Source of the DNA: Cyclospora cayetanensis
Lineage: Eukaryota; Apicomplexa; Conoidasida; Eucoccidiorida; Eimeriidae
Length of the DNA stretch: 64,000 bases
NCBI RefSeq assembly: GCF_002999335.1
Contig: NW_020312148.1
Location: forward strand, 124,001 to 188,000
Reading direction: 5' to 3'
A model generated the notes under the pieces. The model did no database searches and was not told the origin of the DNA. It saw nothing but the letters and a program-made list of their open reading frames with translations. This document shows positions 56,328-64,000 of the stretch, in pieces (within the stretch, counting starts at the first letter, position 1; the number at the start of each line of letters is the position of its first letter). The translations under genes and the position numbers were made by a program.

Positions 56328-58599
56328 CTAAATGGGGACCTTCTGATCCCTGTCGGGCAGCTCCTCGAAGTCGAAAGCGTAGTCTTTCCTCCTCAGCTTT
56401 CCGCCCTGTGCTGGCTGCGTGGGAGACGACTGCGGGGCCCCCTGCATGGCTGCCGCCGTCCGGCCGCCGCCCTCCCACTCCACCACGAGCTGCTGTGCTT
56501 CATCTTCATCTTCGTCTTCCCCGAAACAGTCAGGTGGTACGTAGGCAAACTGCACGCCAGGTGCGTGTTCAAGAAACCCTAGGTTTTCGAGGACGCGGCC
56601 CTTGATTTTCTCCAAGTGCTCGTGGCTATTCAAGTTCGGAATAGGCGCCGGCGTGAGGTGCAGCTGGAAGTCTGGGGCATAGTAATCGTAGTAGTCGTTC
56701 AGAGGAATCTGAGGGGACATATCCTTGTGGCGATCGAGGACCACCGCCGTCTCGTATGCCCAGCAGCGCGAAACATTGCGGATGGTATAGCCGCCGCCCC
56801 CCAGCACAAGCATAGGGATGTTGAAGGATTTCACAAACTGCACGCAGGCTGCATGCCCCTTGATAGTCAAATTGAACTTCCCCAGCCTGTCACCCGTGAG
56901 CGAGTCGGCCCCGCACTGCAGCACCACCGCCCCAGGTCTGTACACCTCAATGCAGCGAGTGATCACCGGCTTGAAGAGCGCCACAAAAGAATCATCATCC
57001 ATCCCATCGTTCAACGGCACGTTCACCGCATAATACTTTCCGTGAGAGGCCCCAACGTCCGTAATATCGCCAGTTCCTGGGAAAAAGTCGCCAAACTTGT
57101 GAAAAGACACCGTCATCACCCGGTGAGACACGTAGAACGCCTCTTCCACCCCATCGCCATGGTGTATATCAATGTCGATGTACATAACACGCGCGTGGTA
57201 TTTCAAAAGCTCGAGAATTCCCAAGACAATGTCGTTGATATAACAAAACCCCGATGCTTCCGACCGCTTCGCGTGGTGCAAGCCTCCACTCCAGTTCACG
57301 CAAATGTCCGCCTGCTGATAATTCAACTTCTTCGCAGCGTCGATGGAAGCACCTGCAGCGCAAAAAACACCCGTCCGGCTCCACCCCGCCACCGAGCGTT
57401 CACGCGGAACAAGACAGAAAAGCTTCTCAGCGCATGCACTACGCCGGGGAGCCCCATGAAGGAAACACCATCAGAAGCCACAAGGCATCGGCAAACAGGA
57501 TGCAGCTTCACAGGAAACGCCTAGGTGTACGGGAATGACGGAAAACAGGGTGTCTGTACACCGTGGGGAAGGGCGGTGCCCCTTGTACGCTGTCTGCTGC
57601 CGCTCAAGATTTAAGCACCAGCAAGCCCGCCCGCAAGCGCAGAATACACGAAACAAACTGGCAAGACGCATGCTTAAGGCTGAAAGGCGGGGAAGAAAGG
57701 GGCAGTTACAAGTCTGCCAGACGTACCTGCACACGCCTGCTGAAAGGTGAAGAGCCCGTCGAACACCGGACAGTCCGTGGCTTCTCCAACGTTAAAACTC
57801 TTGAGCTGCAACGCGAATTCCTTGTAGTTGTCTGGGGAGACAGCCGACAAGAAGTTTATGTACTCTTGTGAGTGGAAGAGGCACAGTTCGGGCTCGATGG
57901 ACTTATGGGGTCGATATACCTCCTGCGGAAAGCGGAAGCAGCAGCATTCAAAACACATGCCAACAAGGCCTGTGAGGAGGCTTCCTATCAGCAGACGAGG
58001 CAAAGCACTACATATATATATATATATATACATGAATATGAGGCCGAAAACGGTCCCCTCTTCTTCGTAGAGCGCCGCTCCCTGGAGTGCCGCTGCTGCG
58101 GGTCAGTATGCGACAGAGGCGTGCCCTACGAGCTGCAGGGGCGCCATGGCTACCGGAGGCTGACTGACGACCCCTCTAAGCTTCTAGCTGGCAGTGCATG
58201 CTTGTGAGTTGGGAATGAAGCGCTAGACAACAAAAAAGGCGGTGGGAAAGGCGCAGCCGGATGAACAGACTGCATGCTGTGGCCGGTGAAATGTGCCAAG
58301 CAGAGGGGCGGCGCTACTGGGGTTTATGAAGTGGAAGGGAAGTTTCGGGATAGAAAATGGTGGGGGCTTCATGTGGCAGCTAGCTGCCACATAAAGACAC
58401 GAGCACAAAATGCGCAGGGACAAGAGGAGGGGAGAACGGCGCGCCTCACCATGTGCTTATACAGATCGTAAGACAACACAAGGGCGTGCGCCATCCGGAT
58501 CCGTTGTGGCTTCATGGGGTGACCGGGGCCATAGTAGAAAGACCCAATGTCTGGGTCATAGAAATAGGCGACCCTTTTTCTGACTCCCGCAAGCGCCAT
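56328..58599 (-). CDS. HDAC3: Class I histone deacetylase, HDAC3 type, three exons
   Basis: Exons 58599-58450, 57922-57727 and 57352-56328 join in phase, giving 456 residues. It is a zinc-dependent lysine deacetylase of nuclear corepressor complexes. Seen: [20 protein letters not shown] at the N-terminus, the charge-relay His pair in [16 protein letters not shown], zinc ligands in [15 protein letters not shown] and [12 protein letters not shown], and the active-site Tyr loop [29 protein letters not shown] contains two extra residues, Ala-Thr (57776-57781), compared with GEDCPVFDG of animal and fungal class I enzymes. The acidic/Pro tail ends with [16 protein letters not shown]. Intron 1 carries a TA microsatellite (58013-58034). 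Convergent with the sirtuin gene. Confidence 0.96.
58013..58034. repeat. TA microsatellite in HDAC3 intron 1
   Basis: About 11 TA units inside the intron 58449-57923. Confidence 0.85.
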
Positions 58600-59178
58600 G
58601 GGGGCGACTTGGGATGGACATACAGTGCAGCGGAGGAATTAGAATGCAGGAGGAAGTTACGCGAAAGATACGCCTATCGCTTTCCAGTTCGCTGTGGTAG
58701 AGGTGTGGCGGGTCTAAGAAAGTGCGTGAATGCGTAAGAGAGGCGAAAAAGACGAAATCCGTGTCTTAGCACTCGGCCGCTCCGGTGCTGGATGCATACA
58801 CCCGTGAAGAAGCCTGTTTGCACCAAGCGACTGCTGATTGCTGCTGACGCTTAACACCTCAGCACTGTCCCTTTCTTCTTCTCTCCTATACTCCCCCGAG
58901 TTCACTGTAGGGCGCCAACAGCAGACGAGCGGTGCTTTGCGGCGGCGCTCAGCCCCCTGACTGCCCCTGCTCACGCGAGGAGGAGGAAGCGAGAGACAGC
59001 CCTTTACTAGCCCCCTCAGGGCCTTAAGCACTCGGTATTGCGTCCAGAAACAAGAGTAGCAAACATGTGCTGCCGCAGCCGCTCCAGCAGCTTCTGCAGC
59101 GGCCGCTACGGGATCTGCGGCTGCAGCAGGAGGCAGCGAGAGCCTCGTTGTTTTGTCGTGAAAAGCGGGAGAAAAAGC
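58600..59178. other. HDAC3 5' flank
   Basis: Likely promoter and 5' untranslated region of HDAC3 plus the 3' flank of the putative gene to its right. An Ala-coding GCAGC-rich patch at 59070-59140 (plus) is open only briefly. Confidence 0.45.
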
Positions 59179-59592
59179 CTAGGCTTCGGTTAACAGAGCT
59201 GGAGCCTCGACTGTTTTGATCGCGAAAATCGAATAGATCGTGAAGAAGATACCCACCAACGCAAACACCCTTTTACCCCCCGACTGGTGATACAGCGGCG
59301 CAGCAGTACCGAGAGAAGGGGCCCCCTGCGGCGCCCACAAGACCAGGGCACTGCTTCCTTCTTGAGTGCAAGCGCAAAATTGATTTGATAGTTTAGATAA
59401 GTTAAAGTAGAATATATTTTCTCATCATGCAGCAGAAGGCGCATGTTCATTCCGCTGCTTTCGCTGCCCCCCGCATTTTGGATACATCGCGACTCGTGTA
59501 GACCAATTACCGGGAACTTGCACTTCTGTACACAGTACCCCATTCTGTTCGTTAAGCAGGCAAAAGGCGCCCTCTCCTATCGCGAGACCCAT
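59179..59592 (-). CDS. Putative small single-pass membrane protein, two exons
   Basis: Exon 59592-59511 (donor GTAATT) and exon 59357-59179 (acceptor AAG) are phase-consistent and give 86 residues from ATG 59592. The second exon encodes a clear transmembrane helix near the C-terminus (RVFALVGIFFTIYSIFAIK) followed by a short tail (TVEAPALLTEA). Small proteins of this shape are common among mitochondrial membrane complex subunits, but I recognise no family. The acceptor is weak and the upstream exon could be wrong. The TM-coding segment itself is the best-supported part. Confidence 0.4.
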
Positions 59593-62258
59593 GGGGCTCG
59601 CCGTTACTGTGTCAGCTTGAACCGACAGGTACAACTAAGCGTGGCGGGCTGCGATGTTGCTGCAGTGCTGCCGTTCTTCCGACCGCTGATCCAAATAGTA
59701 GCCTAGACCTTAATCGCACTCTTCATATGAATTCCTAAGGCGTTGTCTGATTATAAATAGCCTGTAGATTAAATCATATTGAGCCTGTGGGCGTACGCGT
59801 ACACGCTTTGTGACAGACAGATCGATGGCTGATTCCGGCCCACGCGCCAAGTTGACTGCTCAAAAACAGCATGGTTTCCTGGACTTGACTGTTGCTAATT
59901 AAAGCAGCTTTCCAGCCCAGCGCTCCCTTTGAAGCTTGAAAGAGTCTATTGATCGTTTTGGTGGCCAGGCTGCCGCTCAGTGTACCGAGTGTCACTCTCA
60001 ATGTGAGTTTTCTGTAGGGGGATACTCTACTTTAGAATCAACACAGAATTGAACAGAAAATTAGTAATTGCTTTCCAAAAGAGCCTCTCCTGTTGCGAGC
60101 TCTCGCCTTAAAGAGTTTGGCAGGCGGGGGCAGGGGCAGTTATGCTACACGTTGCTCCACCCCATCAGCACTCTGAACATTCACAGCTGGTTGCAAATAG
60201 CATCGACCGCCAATGCAAATAACAATGCTTCTGTCCATAGCTACTGTGCAATAAAAAAGACCTGCAAAGAGCCCAAACAAATGATCAAATCTTTGCAATT
60301 TCTTAAACATAACCAGGGCAGTACGAAGTGGTAGAGTGCTGCTCAAGCCTTTTGCACAGAAGACTTTACGCAGAAGTTTTTGCCGCAATGTGATGCATCG
60401 AGCCAGGTTTGGTACCTGTCGCTTCTATCACGCAAGAATTCGCCTAGCCAGAAGATTAGAAAAGTGCTTACTGCAGCAGGCTATGCTATGCTTGTGCTTA
60501 CACGCTCTCCAGTGCACTAACTACTGGCTACGGATTAGTAATGCATTGGCCGATCAGGCTGTCTGTTCGTATTCTCCCGCTAGTGCAGAGCAGTGTTGCT
60601 GTGATACAAGAAGAAACAATGTTACGTGCCCGAGCGCCAGATGATGTGTGTGCAACTGGCTGAGAATGCTTGGAGTGGTCTGAATGCGCAGCTACGCGCA
60701 TCGTATCAGTCCCCTTCTTCCCATCTCGAGGACTCCTGTGTAAGCACTTCCAAGAAAGGAGGCAACTCCATTTAAAAGTGCTTCGCAGCTATGTAAATAG
60801 GTTTGTTGACTCTGGAATGCTGTGTCTCCCCACAGACACCTTTGGCAAAGCGTTACACGTATCACAGCTGTAACATTATTCTTCGTTATGATGAACCACT
60901 AGGCTTTCGCTAGAGCGACTTTGGTTATTAGATTAGCCTTGCGAGCAAGGAGCTGAAAGGATTGAAATTTAACGTAAGCAGAGCAGGTAGAGCGTGCCAC
61001 ATAGGATTAGCCTTATTTCGTCGCTTGTTGGCGTCTGGAATTATTTAAGTCTCGTAGGCGGCTATCTTCTCTCATAAGCCGTAGAAGCCTTCCTTTATAT
61101 CTACTTTGTACCACTGAGCTTCTACAGCGGTAGCTCGCTGTGCCTGGCGGCGGCCCCCGCTGCGTGTTGACTCGCGGACACACGACATGCTTCCATCTAG
61201 GGGGGTATCGGCAAAAACGCCTCCCTCTAGCATGCGTAAACGCTCGGTGCATGAAGCCCTCTGTTGCTGCTCCTTGGATAGGTTCCGTATGAGACTCAGC
61301 GTGTACTTTGAGTGACCGGTAGTGATGGGATGTGTAGCGCTCCTTGAACTGCCAGGCAGCAAGGTACGACCTCGTTGAACTGCTTCCAGTGTACAGGATT
61401 ATTCATGAAGTGTCTCTCTTTTTGCCATTCTCTCGCATGCATTCTGACCCCCTAGTAGACGCGCCGTGCCTACGATTTCATTGCATGCCAGCCCGCTACA
61501 AATGTCTGCATCTGATAGGGCATGGTCTTTAGCACTTGAAGGCTTCCGCTCATACTCGAGCCGCTTATTCTCGGCGCTTGCCGGCTGCGCGTGGCTTGCC
61601 AGGAAGGTATCAAAACAGCCTCTCAGACGAGAAGTGCAGAAGGCGACTTGACTTGGAGTTCGCAGTTGCCAGAACCGTCCCGAAGCCCCGTATATTTGGA
61701 GGCAGTGGGGCAGGTCAAGGCATGCTAAATCTCCGCATACGCAGAGGACCTGAGATGGATACTGTGTGTGATTAAAGTGGGGAATTAGTTGCATCGGACC
61801 CCACCCGAACATCTCCCCGTTACTTTACCTGAGGGGCCTCCAGGTAGTGTTTCCCTTAATTTGGGCCCCTAGGAGGCCCCCAAGGGGGGCCCTCTCAAGC
61901 GTCGCTGCCCTCTTCCCTTCATAGCCATACGACGCGCTGGCATCGTGTCTACGGGACTGGGGAAAGGCGCTCGCCGCCTAAGCAGCAGACTCTGACGGCT
62001 CGCCCGTCAGTCGTCTCCCTCTGCTTGGAAAAGCTGTCGAATGGATTCCACAAGTCACCGCAACATTGGAGGTCGGGCCTCCTCAGGAAATCCCCAGCGT
62101 AAAGGCCTCGTGCGCAAAAACAGGCTTGTAGGGGCTTTCCGATGCGCAAGCTGAGTGACCAGCCTAGCGCTACGCGAGCCAACAGGGTGACGTACAGGCG
62201 AGTGATATACGGCGCACTTCGGAAAAAAGCCTCGCGTTTCGAACGAAAGAAAAACAGC
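59593..62258. other. 2.7-kb gene-poor stretch
   Basis: No supported gene. Short frames (61399-61812 minus, 61536-61775 plus) lack motifs. At 61830-61900 are G/C-rich runs (GGGGCC repeats). Confidence 0.45.
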
Positions 62259-63815
62259 TCAGATGCCATGCGGAAGCGAGAAGACGTGCAGACTCTGGTC
62301 CTTCTCCACGCAGCGGTGATCTTGCCACCTCTTGGCCTTGTCGGACGCTGCGGCAAGGAGCCAGAAAGCACAGAGACGCTTAAAGGTGCAAGCTGACAGT
62401 CCCGAAGCCTCCACGCACTACATATATATATATATCTATACAAGGCTCTAGAGGAAGGCGCGCGGCGTCAACCTAAGGCCACACGCATCCACGCTCGAAC
62501 TGCCCACCTGCTGCAATCAACCTGTCGTTGATAAAAGCGATTCCTTCGATGTTGCAGTACATAATTTCGCAACTTTCATCCCTGGGGAAGTGCAACACGC
62601 GGCCACCTGCGCAGAGGAAGCACCCACTCTCCGGCAACAGCCCTAAAACACCGGACGCGTCCGGCTTGTGTTACTGAGTGCACTGAGCGAGACAACCCCA
62701 CCCTTTACCGTATAGCCTTGCTCTGGCATGTGCAAGGATATACACTGAGAAAGCCACCCGCGGTTTCATCAAAGAACAGCCCTTGTAAGGTCTGACAGCC
62801 AGCCAGACCGCAACAATAACGGCCGGACTGCTCCCCAACCCCAGTCGCTAACTTAAACATGAATATAAACCCCCCTGCCCCCTGCCCCCGCCCCCCGGCA
62901 TTCTCGCAATAAAGCGCTTTAGAAAAATACAGGCAAATACACGTATCTACACATCTTCATGCGTATCTACGCATCCATACACACAAACAGACATACACTG
63001 TAATACACATGCATGTGTCTTGGACGTGCACCTTTACCCCTATTTTTATGCATAAAGAGCACTTGCATGCATGCAGCGCGACAATATACAGTCCAACAAA
63101 TATTTACATTTCTATATACATATACGGATACATGTAGACAGACTCTGTGGGCTGAGAATGCATGCACTTGCTATCAACGGCGGTTCACTAGAAGACATCA
63201 GATGCATGCGTATGAAAGAACCATGTATTTTGATGTCCAGAAGGATTACTGCAATTTACTGATAAATGGTAAGAAGGCTCTCTAGTATGAATGCTGTGAC
63301 GATGCCACTTGACGCTCCGATGCGCATGAAAGCTGCATTTCTTGTAAGTCTACAGCATGCATGCAAGCACCCATGACATGCATTACACGAGGTCATCCTT
63401 CCCCTAAGCAGCGGAAAGGAGGTGCGGCGAGCACCCCTCTGAGCACATTGCTCATATGGTTAAAAACGGCGGTGCATGAGGAGGATACTCAGGCAAATAT
63501 GCAGCTGGATCTATACTTCAATTCGCAGCCAGCGAACCCAATGAAAGCAGCAAAGATCCTCGAGAACGAAAGGCCCCCTGCACCTGCACCCTTAAAAAAC
63601 ACCATCTCCTCTGTGCTCTAACCCGGCAAGACTTCCAACTCTTCAGGGCTTGACAGTACAACAGAACGCTGTCCCTTGTCATCCGTGACCTCCTCCTGAT
63701 TGATCTTGCCGATCCAAAGGGTAGAGCCCTCTTGAGAGGCGATGGCGATTCGATTGCCGCGCGTTGTTACAGCCGAGTAATCCGGGAAGGATATTTCGGA
63801 GGGCAGCTCGAGGAC
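62259..63815 (-). CDS. C-terminal exons of a probable beta-propeller protein (phytase-like/SdiA-regulated type)
   Basis: Exons 63815-63623, 62606-62508 and 62347-62259 join with consistent phases (1, 1) and GT-AG sites, encoding the last 126 residues. Upstream exons lie beyond the right edge (acceptor at 63816-63817). Conserved-looking segments: FPDYSAVTTRGNRIAIAS, GSTLWIGKI, IMYCNIEGIAFINDRLIAA, SDKAK and RCVEKDQSLHVFSLP. The run of 'YSA…GNRIAIASQE', 'YCNIEGI…LIAA.SDKAK' and 'EKDQS.H.F.LP' is what I associate with bacterial and cyanobacterial propeller proteins of the esterase-like-phytase type; that assignment is from memory of the pattern and tentative. The introns are ordinary for this genome, so it is a resident gene. 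Function unknown. Confidence 0.65.
62417..62441. repeat. TA microsatellite in the last intron of the beta-propeller gene
   Basis: TATATA run within the intron between 62507 and 62348. Confidence 0.8.
62607..63622. other. About 1-kb intron of the beta-propeller gene
   Basis: Contains A/T-rich and ATACAC/TGCATGCA-type repeats (about 62930-63140) and no additional exon that fits both phases. It is the longest intron in the window. Confidence 0.55.
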
Positions 63816-64000
63816 CTGTGACGATCGAATGAGATGGAGGCTTGCGCGTAGATGCAGGTGCACAATTCAGCTAAGAAAGAGTAGAGACGCAGGGGAAATG
63901 AAGGCAGCCACTCGGAAGGCCATTGAGAGAGGGTCGACAGCCAGCAGGCAGAGGACGGGGGAACAGGGTGTGTGGGGGATTTGTGCAGAACTTGCTACAA

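Noticed and set aside
56616..57524. 302-codon plus-strand frame
   Set aside because: Antisense of HDAC3 exon 3; composition follows from the HDAC3 codons.

Overview
This window looks like nuclear DNA of a coccidian apicomplexan, most likely an Eimeria species. Four kinds of evidence support this. CAG/GCA/AGC runs are dense and are read as poly-Gln, poly-Ala or poly-Ser in different genes. The genes are intron-rich, mostly with GT-AG introns of about 65-420 nt (longest about 1 kb). An ApiAP2 transcription factor is present. The HDAC3-type deacetylase carries the Ala-Thr insertion described for apicomplexan HDAC3. Gene-poor stretches of 2-5 kb with TA microsatellites separate the genes. I see no prokaryotic, phage or CRISPR feature.

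Layout from left to right. 377-3694 (-): RCC1-repeat protein, six phase-consistent exons, possibly continuing off the left edge. 6020-6403 (-): SmD1. 6404-11732: no convincing gene. 11733-14983 (+): very Gln-rich protein with a 28-bp minisatellite in its intron. 15371-16875 (-): RAD51-family paralogue. 16876-21798: gene-poor. 21799-24470 (+): ApiAP2 factor with two AP2 domains. 28130-37255 (+): giant listerin/LTN1 E3 ligase. 39857-43554 (+): GMP synthase, seven exons. about 45027-48102 (+): shared RNA polymerase I/III subunit RPAC1. about 49898-55003 or 55239 (+): large SIRT6/7-class sirtuin. 56328-58599 (-): HDAC3-type deacetylase. 59179-59592 (-): possible small one-pass membrane protein. 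62259-63815 (-): C-terminal exons of a probable beta-propeller protein that starts beyond the right edge.

The genes are mostly core eukaryotic functions: splicing, ribosome quality control, purine synthesis, Pol I/III transcription, recombination and chromatin. They do not form one pathway. The clearest thematic grouping is chromatin control: a sirtuin and a class I HDAC lie tail to tail, and an ApiAP2 factor lies upstream in the same window. Most exon models were built by requiring both splice dinucleotides and codon phase to agree across every junction. Where this failed, as in one RPAC1 exon and the sirtuin N-terminus, the entry says so. I did not find a strong candidate for a wholly new system. 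The most unusual items are the intron minisatellite that appears to copy a 3' splice site, a likely GC-AG intron, the duplicated stop region of GMP synthase and the split beta-propeller gene at the right edge.
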